From Montifringilla adamsi (lineage: Eukaryota; Chordata; Aves; Passeriformes; Passeridae), in NCBI GenBank assembly GCA_017590115.1, contig JAGGNK010003224.1, positions 368,863-432,862 of the forward strand: a stretch of DNA of 64,000 nucleotides, written 5' to 3'. Each line of letters starts with the position of its first letter. Position 1 is the stretch's first letter. The notes below the pieces were generated by a model, which saw nothing but the letters and a program-made list of their open reading frames with translations, made no database searches and was not told the DNA's origin. Below are positions 46,201 to 56,920 of this stretch, in pieces. The translations under genes were made by a program, and so were the position numbers.

Positions 46201-48522
46201 GTCCATCAAATCATGATCAGTTTGCAAGCTGTCTGTCTTCACACAACATCCTTGGTGCTTGGGGTACAGAGCATCAAAGAAACGCAGGCTGAAAATTGGC
46301 AAAACAAAGTATAATATTGACGTGCTCAAAAAAATATCTACTGCCTTACCAGAAGGGAAATTTCTGCTATTCCTGGCAAAAAACAAACATCACAATGTCT
46401 TGCATATTAAGATGCAGAAAGAAACTGTCATATCAACATAAATCTGGTTTGTTTCAATAAAGAAATACATTTTGATAAGAGGGAACCCATCTCCCACACT
46501 GCGCAGACCAGACTAATATTACTGGAATACCTTCAGTAGGATGAGTGCAGATAACTCCTTTGGGAAGTGTCAGACAGTCTTATTTAGTTGTTATTCCTAT
46601 GCTGTAGCATCAAACATTTTATTTGGATGCAATTACTGTATGTGAATTACCGAATTTCTCCTTTCATGTCTTTAAGATGAGATACATGTAGGAGCTTCCA
46701 GAAGAGAACTTTTGTTTTCTCAAACTGAAATTTAAACTAACCATCTTTGGAATAAGCTCCATTGTCCATCCTGCAGCACACTTCATGCAGTGCTGCCTCC
46801 TTCACTGCATGTGTGGCACCCTGTAAATCCCTGGCACTGAGATGCGATCACGGAAGATTACTGGGAGTTTTGAGGTAAAATTGCAAAAACTTATTTTGAA
46901 TTATATTATGGGAAATGGGGGTAGAGGGGTAGAGTTTGTGGAGGGGGAAATCCCCATCAGACTCTACAGAATACCTTGATCTTTATTTCTGGCCTTGCCT
47001 GGCTGGGCCTGTAGCTAGGTGTGATTTTGGACGACAGATGTGTTCCCTGGCCTCTCAACAGCTGCCAATTCACATCCACAAGCAAAGAAAACTTCTGAAA
47101 GTACTAGCCCAGATCTTACTTGTATGTCTACTGTCACCCTGAAATAAATGGATGCATAATGGTGAGCCTAAGAAGCGTAAGCCTAGGTAGGGTTAAGCCC
47201 AAATCTGGTTCAGCTCAGGTAGGGCATGCCTGTAACCCAGCCAGACACCTGAAATTCTGCTCATTTTTATTGTGGGTTCTGCCATTTGAGCATTGTAGTC
47301 AAGTATGGAGCATGTCTGTTTGAGGAGAGTTGGGTGGTAAAGGTATTTGCCCTGTGTCAGGTGGTTCAGTGTAAAAGAACACATTTTGAGAGAACCTTTA
47401 CTCTGACCTGCGCCTCTGGCTGTCAGTTCTGTTGCACAAGACCTTGCTGACTGGCCATATCATATATCTAGACCAAAAGCACTTGCAGAGCATTCCCATG
47501 CCAGCAGGTGCAGTGGCCATTTTAACAGGATAAAATTCTTAGGAAGATTTTGTCCATGTGTTATCTAAATCTTCAAGGAATTCCACAATTCCTTCTCCTG
47601 CTGAAGCCAGAAGATCCTGAGAAAGGATCGTCCTGAAGAAAAAGCTCCAGAATCTGAGTTACCTTCTCTGTGAACACAGTCTATTTTACAGTAAAAAATT
47701 ACAAAGAAAAAGTAAGATCCAAGCACAGCATTGCCTAGATGGTTTTAAAAATTTTAAAGTTGTTTAATTTTAATTTTTTTTTTTAATTTTAAGTTTAAAG
47801 TTAAGTTTAATTTTTAAGTGTTCTTAGACCTTCTGAATCCTTGAGACATGCTGCACTGACTACAGAGCAAATTTGTTGCAAAACTGCTTTTCTGCTGGGA
47901 GAAATCTGTTGCTTGAAGTTTGTCATAAAAAGTTCTTTGAAACCTGTGCCATCCAGGGCAACTTCACTTTAAAGGAAAAAGACCAAGTGACTTTCTAAAC
48001 ACATTTCCTCTGGGTAGTTTGTAAAGGAGGAATTTACACCTGAACTTGAGAGATCCCTTTGAACAAATACTGACATTTTACTAGGTGTTCCCTCAGGAAA
48101 TCACTGCTTTAACTTACAACTTCAGCATCTAAAATCTTCTTGATAATGTCTCCTGTGACAAATAGCTCGCATGGCTTTTCCTTGCTCAAGCTACTTCACA
48201 CAATTACAGTGCGCTCACACCTGTTGTGGAAACATCAGGTTTGCAGGTGAAATTCTCAGGTGAAGCCCTGACTCCACTGAAAATGCCAATTGCTCTGTGC
48301 AAGTTCGACTTTTTGAAGAAAAGCAGCACAGACCTTTAAGCTACCACCTCTGGTCCTGCGCAGAGCTCAAGCAGACACAGTTCCAGGTAGGCACACTTCA
48401 GGTTTTTTATCTTTAAGAGATTAAAGTATAGAAATAGATAAAGTACAATTTTACTTACTCTCAGACGTTTGACTAACCATGACTGCTAGGACAACCAGAA
48501 CAGTGACAAATTTCACATCCAT
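37120..48522 (-). CDS. CCL28: C-C motif chemokine ligand 28 (whole gene, joined exons)
   Basis: Three minus-strand coding exons (48459-48522, 38021-38147, 37120-37276) sum to 348 nt, 115 residues plus stop (human 127). Each junction is GT/AG and in the phases typical of CC chemokines (1, then 2). Residues 1-21 form a hydrophobic signal peptide. The CC motif is Cys30-Cys31, with partners Cys58 and Cys73 at exactly the human CCL28 positions, and A-V-I-L-H-M-K-G-R-K-F-C-V-N-P matches the human A-V-I-L-H-V-K-R-R-R-I-C-V-S-P. The tail (residues 86-115) is highly basic. The family product is a secreted mucosal chemoattractant for CCR10/CCR3-bearing cells. Position next to HMGCS1 agrees with human order. 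Odd: the two extra cysteines of human CCL28 are absent. Confidence 0.93.
38021..38147 (-). CDS. CCL28: CCL28 coding exon 2 (CC motif)
   Basis: 127 nt. Completes codon 22 and encodes L-F-P-R-A-F-S-C-C-M-K-I-S (residues 23-35), the N-loop and first strands, ending G-L-C-H-L-E-A-V plus two bases. Acceptor CTCTTTTTAG, donor GTTAT followed by GTAAGA. A CR1 copy begins within about 70 bp of its acceptor. Confidence 0.93.
38214..40585 (-). mobile_element. CR1-type retroposon with endonuclease and RT remnants
   Basis: Read on the minus strand, 40.5 to 38.2 kb. The 40051-40497 part encodes an endonuclease-like stretch (V-C-Y-R-P-P-D-Q-E-E-E, then M-G-D-F, then C-W-K). The 39302-39541 part carries the linker typical of CR1 (K-Y-I-N-N-K-R-K, P-L-L-N, A-E-A-L-N). 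The 38382-38624 part carries the RT box F-A-D-D-N-K-L-G and K-F-N-K-G-K-C-Q-V-L-H-L-G. The 38214-38290 part resembles the CR1 3'UTR, so most of the RT 3' portion is deleted. Frames are broken; not active. The exact ends are uncertain. Confidence 0.88.
43253..43548. repeat. T/G low-complexity tract around the gap
   Basis: Runs of T broken by G or GG flank the N run on both sides. Open frames crossing it (poly-Phe with unknown residues) are meaningless. Confidence 0.9.
43340..43491. other. Assembly gap (152 N)
   Basis: 152 consecutive N. Both flanks are the same T/G tract, so the gap was probably caused by it and its true size may differ. Confidence 0.99.
43990..44066 (+). repeat. CR1 3'-terminal scrap
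   Basis: 'ggggttggaatgaatgatc', 'tttaaggtctctttcaaacc' and 'ccattctatgatt' are the CR1 3' end in sense orientation, about 75 bp. Confidence 0.8.
44067..48420. other. Rest of CCL28 intron 1, nothing recognised
   Basis: AT-rich, with a T/A low-complexity stretch at 47755-47818. The short open frames lack splice support and family resemblance. Confidence 0.5.
48459..48522 (-). CDS. CCL28: CCL28 coding exon 1 (signal peptide)
   Basis: 64 nt. Encodes M-D-V-K-F-V-T-V-L-V-V-L-A-V-M-V-S-Q-T-S-E plus one base, a clear secretory signal peptide. Start context AGGAGGAATGG, donor GAGA followed by GTAAGT. Phase 1 exit, as usual for the first exon of CC chemokines. Confidence 0.9.
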
Positions 48523-48616
48523 TCCTCCTGGGAGCTGCGGGAGCAGAGCAACAGAGCAGGTGGTGACTGCAGGACTAACACCTGACCCTACCTGCTGGCT
48601 GCTGGGGATGAACGTG

Positions 48617-48632
48617 CCTTAAAGCCCCACCC
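48617..48632 (-). promoter_or_regulatory. CCL28: Candidate CCL28 core promoter
   Basis: On the minus strand a GGGTGGGGC (GT/Sp1-type) box directly precedes CTTTAAGG, a TATA variant, about 95-100 bp before the CCL28 start codon. This predicts a start site near 48590 and a 5'UTR of about 70 nt. Placement fits, but the TATA match is imperfect. Confidence 0.4.
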
Positions 48633-48639
48633 TGAGCAG

Positions 48640-51600
48640 CAGCTTGGCGCCAGTTCTGTCCTGTGTGGCACTATGGACTTCAGCAGGATTCCTCCTCTCC
48701 CCTGAAGACGTGCGGTTCAGTTTTTTGCCAGATGGGAAGACAGGCTGTGTTCCACACAGTTCCCCAAGAAGGTGCTGCCTTGCAGCCAGATCCTCGCAGC
48801 CCCCCTCACTGGTGAGGCTCTCCAGCAACAGACTTGCCAAGGGTGGGAGTACTTCAGAAACAAGTACTTGCAGGACTGAGGAGTAAATAAAAAAACCCCT
48901 CTGCTATTAGGTGTCACCTGCATGGAAGCTACATGTGCAAGGCTGTGGGCCAAACCTGCTGTAGGACAAAAAATACAACCTCAAGGAGACCCCAGCCTTG
49001 CCCTAGCTTTGTGTTTGACCTGGGCATTTTCAGTCTGTAAGGACCATGTTATTCCTGACACACTTGGCGTTCAGCACTGTTTCAAAGCTTCCAAACCCCT
49101 AGAAAGATTACTGTGTGGTTTCAGTCTGAACTGGGCACAGTGGCTGTAAGAGTAGCAAGCAGCTGCTGTACTTCACCACAGCCAGTGCAGTGCCTGCTTT
49201 GACCTTTCCCAGGGCTGAAATAGAAAATCAGTCTGGGAATTTCCTACACTATTCAACCAAGCTCATCTTTGCTCTGGCTCATTACATCATTCTTACTATT
49301 CCTAAATTTCCAGACCACAAGGTAGAAGAAATTGCTAACTTCAGGAACTTTAGTCTATACTTACACTGTCCGAACACTGGTTTTGCAATTTCTTCTAATA
49401 ATAAATTAATAAAGTGCAATCAACCTTTCTGGCTATCAGTGTTTTACTTCATAGCTGTTTCTGCTATTCACTGTTATCTACCAGGATAAGAGACCAGGAC
49501 AAATCCAGACTACTACACTTTGAAATAAAAGTCTACTGTTAAAATGAAAGAGAGTAGAAGATAATAATGTGTGTTCTTTAAAGTATGATTTTGAAGAAGT
49601 CATTTATGTTGAAATCAGCAAGTTGATTCATTGTCACCATTTAGATTATAAAAGCTACATCATCCTTGCCAAAACTAAGACAGATCACAGCAGCTTTATT
49701 AACCTGAACCTATATAAGGACAAGAATATTAACCGCATTATTGTTCTTCAAAGTAGCATGAGGAGGAAAAAACTAGATTAAAGGGAATACAGTGAGACAG
49801 GTGCTACTGGAGTAGCATGTTAAAGAAACAGCTTCAGTCAGTATCAGATTTTGTATTCCAGTTGATGCTGCAAATCAGGATGCTTTGTTTCCTTGCAGAT
49901 AATTAGTTTGTCCTGGCAAATGCTTCATGTGGGATGATACAGTTTTAAAGACCTGATACAGATTACAAGGGTCTTTCCACAGGGAGAGTATGGAGTACAG
50001 GGAGCTGTAGCAGTGATGGGGATGGAGGAAGAACCAAAGCACTTTGTGTTTCTTAGGACCTGTTCCTGTATGACAAGTTCTAAGTGCTCTCCAGACGTAA
50101 CTCAGACATGCACACCTCCTGTGCTCTCAGAACCACAGAGTAAATACAGGTATCTGGGTATTATTTTCTCTGCTGCTGGCAACAAACAACAGCACACTGA
50201 ATAAAACTTACTTCTTTCAGCTTGAGCTCAAGTTTTATATCTTATGTTCCTCTGTCTTATGTTCATGGTGTCATTTATAGGTTCAGAATTAAGTAAATGG
50301 CTATTTACTTCAACATTGAAAGTGCAGCAAGGAAATTAGGATTGTGACAGACCCGGAACATGCTTCCCACTTTATGGAGGCTATATAATGTGTCAACAAT
50401 TTAAAATGCTAAATCTATTGGAACAGGACAAAATGTAAACTGGGGAAACAACACTGATTTATGAGACTGAGAAATTAAAAATAAAAACAAAGGGAACAAT
50501 AGCAAATATTGTGCTATGGCTCCACATGAATGTGCAGGCAGCCATCCAATTTACAAAGGAAGGAGTTAGCCAGAAATTCTTTTCCAAGAATTGGGCTGAC
50601 AAGAGTTGACAGTGGCATTAGTTACAAGTATAGCTGAAAGGAGGCAAAGAGTTTTATTGACATATTGACTTGGATTGCATTCAAAGCTCAAATCAAAGCA
50701 CTAACCTGCAGGCAGAAATTGTTGCAAATGAGAAGCTAGTCATTCTTCTATCCTGAGAAATAAAGTAAATGCTTTTTAAAATCCTTTTTGAAGTTCTACC
50801 TTTTATTTGTGAAAGTAGAATGGCTAGCAAGGCTAAAACGGGTGGATCTTTTAATCTGAGCCTTCAGTTTTTGAGCAGAGGTTAATGATTGTTTCTTCTA
50901 CTTCAGTGTGCACTGCAATATAATCCCCTCAGTTATGTATACCTTTCTGCAGTTACTCAAGCCAAGGCAAGAATAAATGCTCCTTTCTTTACCCATTCCT
51001 TGCAGTCAAACAATGTTCTTTTGCCACAGGGGTGCTGATTGCTGAGGAAGACTAAGTCCAGTTTGCTGAATCAGGACAATTAATGTTGAAACAACTTTGG
51101 ATCTTTACTGTTTCCAGCAAGACTTAATTTGATGAAGGCTTCTAACACATTGATAGATGCAATAGGCCTACCACAGTACTTATCACGCTATAAATGATCC
51201 TAATAACCAATTCACAGTAATAAATGCTTTTTCTAGTTTGACTTAAATAATTAAAGGACAGATTTCACAATGAAATATACTTTGGACTTCCTAGCAATGT
51301 CTCAACTGTTTATGTGCGTATCAAAACCCGAAACTGTAGCCTCCTCAGATATCCCCTATTCTAGACTGCATTGGCTGGCCCTGTGCCTATCATAAACCTC
51401 TGACTTTAAAATGGTTTGCATAACTCTCATTCAGTCTTCTCCATACCAGATATTTTATCTGTGGTTACTTCATTTTGGGGAAAAAAGGAGGAGCCCGAAA
51501 GAAAACTTTGGGCTGTGAAAATTATTAGTGCTTAATATGCAAATTCCAATATGCAAGCCAGATTCAGTCCTCTGCCCAAGAGGGAGGGTATGGATACACC

Positions 51601-54600
51601 CACATGTCAGGAGAGCTCCCCACCAGCCAGCTAGGGCCTCACTGGGATCTACCTTACACTCAGCTCTACATCTCGTGGGTGCATAGAACAGGGAAGGAAC
51701 TTGAGGAGGGACTGGAGCACCCATTCCCCCTGCACCAGATGAATGTCCCCACAGATGATGTTCACATGCTCCTGCTGCGCTCAGCCTCCCCAGGACTCTC
51801 TGGTGACAGAGGTGCAGCATTTGCAGGAATTGCTGAAAGTCTTGTCTCTGTCTGTGCTGTTGCCTGGCACTCAGGGCATGGACTTCCCATTCCCTGACTA
51901 CTAAATTTTGACAGAATAGGATGAAAGTTGAGTTCTTGGGAAGAAGATGCAGGTTTTTGTCCTGAAATGACATTTTGGGCTTTACAGACCAAGAAGGCAA
52001 AGGTGCCAACTCTGGATGAAGTGCTAAAATTTCAGAGAAATACCTACTATTTCCCACTGTCCATTTCAGTATGCTTTAATATGGGTATTTTGAATTCCAT
52101 CTGGAGCAGCTGACACACAAGTCACATACAGACAGACACATATACACCCCCAGGCATTTTACCTGAAGGTGCTGTATGGACTTCAGCTCTTCCGGTGGCA
52201 GCAATTATCAACACCAATGGAAACAGCACAGAGGAAGCCCCTACCACCAGCACACAGCAAAAGGGATTGTTCCTCACAGGGCACTGCTTTGGAGGCCAAA
52301 CCACAGGAGGAAGAGAGAATGCTGTGGCACAGGTGCTAACAGAGAAGATGACTGGCATTCAAAAGAGAAATTAAAATCTCTCTGAAGTGAGAACTATGAG
52401 AAAACTGAGGCTGGCACAAGTTCTGTGATTCTGCTCCTCTCTGAAAGAGTGAAACAGACTGAAGAGAAGGTGGTCATGCAAATATTGCAGACTAGAGAGG
52501 CCAACACCCAGAAAACAACTACTGCAGAAGCAAAGAGTACCATTTGATAGAATTCTCCTTTAGCATCATGTTGCAGATGTTGACTGGGAAGCCAACTCTA
52601 GGCAGAGCCCCAGGATTCACCTCAGAAACTTACTTCAAGACTGCCAAAGAGTACATTATTGCTGGTAAACTGAAAATCTTGGCTTCTAATAGCATGTTCC
52701 CATCATCTGAGATAGCCAAATTATAACCCTTTTCATACATCCAGTATAATATTTAAGGCTGACACCTTATTATGCAACATGAGAAGAAGGACCTAATTTA
52801 TTGAAGCAATGAGCAAAAGAACAAACTGAAGACCCTTCCCTTCTCAACCTCTGTTAAAAAATAAAAAAAATTAGAGGATTACAAGGTGAGTGCCAAAAAG
52901 AAAGAATGTCAGATGTTTTCCATGGCTGATTAGCTCAGGAGAAAACCTGATGCTGCGATGCACAAGCAGGAAATAAGTACATTGGGAATTGTGTTTTTGA
53001 ACAGAAGAAAGACCAGTAATTCTGCATGCTTCCTTATGATTTTAAAAATAAATGTATCTTCCTGAATACATAGCTGAGTTGTTCTTGAAACCAAATTTAA
53101 AAAAAAAAGACACTTACATGAGTGTCCACACAGCCTCTTTCCAACTCTACCTTCCCAGGAGACTTTGCCTTCTGTCATGACAAAGCTGGGTGCCAAAGGC
53201 CAGGTACCCCTAAGTTTTGGATTTTTTTTTTTTAATCTTAGGTCTTAACTGACTTTTTGAATGAGGAAGTGAGTCTATGATTTTGATTCCAAAAGGCAAA
53301 AACCAAAATGGGGGAGCTACAGAAGGTCTACTCACAAACATGTGAAAGCTCATGGCCTACAGAGGCAGTATCTGACCACACAGGTTAGTGGTCTGGATCA
53401 GCAGGATGTTCTGTTTCTAACCTGCTTCTCCTGCATCCTAAAAAACTTGAAGATGTCTTTCTGGACAAGATGTATCCTGAGCATCTTGTTCTGATCTCCC
53501 TATCTTTTAAAACCCAACATTGTATGCATAGGATGATAACAAAAAGTGACAAATATTCAATGGAAACGCATTAAGTCAAGTTTTTAAAGAGGTTGCTGCT
53601 GTTTTTTACCAACATAAATACAGAGAGAAACGTTCTGGTGTTCCGGTTTGTCTGAACACGTTATGGTCAGAGAGGCTGACGCAGGACGAGCACAAACAGA
53701 GCCGCAGACAAGGTTATACCAACACATTGTGAGCACATTGCAGCAGCGCGTGGGGACAGCAGCCTTGCACCACTTTCACAGCGAACAAATGTCACTTTGA
53801 CTCTTTTCTGACCCAAATTCACTCACTCTGGCAGTGGCCTGTGAAGTCACTACCAGCCCTGAACTATGATCTCTTGCAGCCCTTGTTTACACCAGGAGAT
53901 TAAATTTTGTTTTATAAACCATCATGTCCTCACGTTACATGTTTGTTATTTAGCTAGCACTGAGGCTTTTATACAGCTTCACATGACCTCAGGTGTGCCA
54001 GGTGACAGCAGTTGTGCCCTCACATCCCTGAGGCCTCTGAGGCTATGCTGCATTGTCAGTCTTGCACAGCATACTTGGCTCTTCTTTAGAGCTGAATGCA
54101 CAGTTTCTTTAAGACCAGTGGAGGCCAAGACTTCCTTCATGCTTCCTACAGCCCAGGCTAAGAAACGTGAGGGTGACATTAACGAAGGACCTTTCCTTCC
54201 TGAACAGGCCTTATGGCCCACTGCAAAACAGTGTTTTCACTCAGTGTCTTTGCATAAATTTCCTATCAATGCCCATTCTGTCTCTGGGACTGTCAGGTAG
54301 CTTGGCACAAGTGGGGAAACTCACCATGGAAGGAGCAGTCATCCAAAACAGCTTCTTCCCCATGCCATTTTAATTTTTTTGGTTGACTTTTTCCCACAGA
54401 ATGGAACTAAATAACTTCAGTGTACAATTTCATCATGTATTATGATGAAACACAGTAGACAGGACTGCAGTTGGGTTAATTTCTACTGTCTCATTTAGAA
54501 AAAATTGGATTTTCTGTGCTTTCAAAAGAGGCCAGACTCTACCAACAACAGGACACAGAGAGAGTACATTTTTGAACAATAAAATAATGCATGAATTCGA

Positions 54601-56797
54601 TATAGATCCTCTCCATCATTCTCCATGAGCTCATTGTCTCAGGAAAACATACTTAAGAAATTTTTTTAAAATGTGAATTTAAAGAAAAAGCACAAAAACC
54701 ATGGGAGTATTCCTGGCCACTCTCTTTTTGGAATACCAGAAGCATGAATTTCACAAGTCCCTGGGATATGGGAAATGCCAACAGTTTGAGAAAAGAACTA
54801 CTCACTTGCATTCATTAATTTTAGTTTACATTTTTAAAGTCTGCTACTTGAATTTAAACAAGATTACAATCCCTTCCTCTATTTTAATATTTTTACAGTT
54901 AAATGTTACCTACATGATATAAACCAAACTATTTACATTGTAAGACTACTTGAGCACAGATTGTCCTACTGTTAAACAACATCTAACACAATGAGTGACT
55001 GAATCCTCCCTGCACTAACCCGGACAAATAAATTATTAATAAGGACGTTATTAATAATATGTACTAATATGTTCCATGGCTCTGGCTCATTAGTACTGGA
55101 AGGGCTTTGGTTGCTGAATTTAGCCTGCTTTTCTTTTGAATTTCACTTAAAGAAATGTGGTCATCAAATATTGCTCACTCACAGCAAAGGTAACATCATG
55201 AAACTACCAGACAGAGGCTGCACAGATGTAACAGAATTAATTTGATTTGTAAAGATACAGAGGTATAAATCAGCACTTTAAATGCCTTTTAGGTTATGTT
55301 AGCCACCTGAAGTTGGGCAAGTAAATTTTTTGTTTAATTTCATTTACACTCTAATACCACTGACTGTATGTTTCCAGCTAAGGATGGACCACCCTGAACT
55401 GTTCACTTCTTCCGAGATCCAGTCTTTGGGTTGCAACAGAAATCAAACAGGAATAAGAGACAAATCTTTCAAGTAAATGCTGACTCTCCTGCCATGGGGT
55501 GGTTCTGTGCCCTCCAGAAGGAGGACACACACTGTCTTCCTGTAATCTCTTTCAATGCCTGTTTTTTTTTTTTTTTCAAATTATCCAGTGGTTTCCAGTC
55601 CATCAAATACGTGGATGGAAAGAATCCTGCACATTTATATTTATTGAGTAACTTGGGGCATGGAGTTGATTTACTTTGGCAAGTGAATTTGATATCTCAG
55701 TTCCTCATCACTATTCCAGATCCTATTTCCTGGCACTGGAAAGTTTGCAAAACCTGCTCTGTTTTTGTAGTTTTAAAACCCAAACTATTTCATCACTTTA
55801 GGTCAGCTAGCAGGAAGTGAATGGTACATACCATTTAACCATGAAACTCCAAGCTAGTCCTTACAGAGTTTGAAACAAGCTCCTCTCTAGATCAGTCTTT
55901 CTTGAAGAATAACATTTCATCATAACATTCTCCATTCAGCTCTCCTTCTTTAGCTTCAAAGAATTTATCTTTGAATACACTTATTGGCTCAGCTACCCCA
56001 TTTGTTCATATTAGACAATAAGCTTTTTTCCTCCTGTAAACTAGTTAGGGACATAGTGAGATCGTGTAATTATTACAAAGCACATTGGGGACAAATTTGA
56101 AATGCTACCACCAGGAGACTCATGGAGATGGAGCACAGAAAGGACTAGCCATGGACTGGAGGAAAGAAAACAAGTGGCAGTGAAGTCTTATTTCTATAAA
56201 GTATGAAGGAATAAAATATTCAATAGCATTGAAATGTATTTTCTATTCCCATAACACCTCTGCTCAACTGTTTTGACTTTGAAACCCTAGCAAAAAGCCT
56301 TCAGAACACTGGTAAACCAGATTTTCTTCCGTATTTAACTCTACAAGTTCTTTCCTTCTGTGTGAAGCAGCTAAAGGCTGGCAAGTATGGCTAGCTTTGG
56401 GATAGAAAGGAAGCAGAAACAGCAAACACCCTTTGTAAACATGGCAGGATGCGAGTGTTTTCAAACAACATCTCCAAAGCAAAGTATTCTGTTGCCTCTT
56501 TTTTTTTTTTACAAACTTGGAAAATTTTAGTAGAAGCCATTCTCATTACACTGAGAACATCAGTGTTTATTACCTCTGTAGATATAATTATGTCAGTACG
56601 GAATCTCAGCTGAAATATCTCCAGCAGTAAAGGAACTCCTGCCAGGTTCCTTGAAATATCACCAGAGCCAGGGAAATAATTTGTTCTCTACCTTCAATCA
56701 GTAGTAATCCTTTTGAGAGGTGCTTCCCCCACCCCCTCTTGGTATCACCTACCATCAGCTGAGGAACAGAGCATTCTGCTACCATCAGGCAACTCAC
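48640..56797. other. Upstream flank of CCL28, no gene recognised
   Basis: About 8 kb, AT-rich. By synteny TMEM267 should follow, but none of its coding sequence is seen. An exon-like segment at 52163-52358 (minus) is described as a lead only. Confidence 0.5.
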
Positions 56798-56920
56798 CTT
56801 TGCCTGTGCATTTGAAACCTTTCCCCTTGCAAGTAAGTTTGGTGTGCATGCACCCTGTGTAGCAATGAGGACAAGCCCACTCAAAGGCCAGTCCCCCTGC
56901 AAGGCAGGGAGGTGGAACAA
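56798..56920 (-). other. Cys-rich exon-like segment, minus strand
   Basis: Flanked by an acceptor (TTTTTTCCTCACCCAG) and a consensus donor (CAAAG followed by GTGAGT), with entry and exit both phase 1. The open frame reads A-C-P-H-C-Y-T-G-C-M-H-T-K-L-T-C and K-G-K-G-F-K-C-T-G-K, a cysteine spacing reminiscent of Ly6/uPAR first-half exons. A second in-phase acceptor (CCTTGCAG) would start it at 56896. I found no matching second exon or signal exon, so it may be a relic or chance. Confidence 0.2.

Larger units (their letters stand above)
38148..48458 (-). other. CCL28: CCL28 intron 1
   Basis: A 10.3 kb intron holding a long CR1 copy, an assembly gap in T/G-rich sequence, a CR1 scrap at 44 kb and otherwise AT-rich unique DNA. 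No nested gene was recognised on either strand. Confidence 0.8.

Noticed and set aside
51470..52057. 195-codon open frame on the minus strand
   Set aside because: No recognisable domain, overlaps comparable frames on the other strand, and has no consistent splice support.
53979..54300. V-C-C-A-R-L open segment on the minus strand as a Ly6 second exon
   Set aside because: It lacks the C-C-x-x-D-x-C-N ending and suitable splice borders, so it does not pair with the candidate at 56.8 kb.
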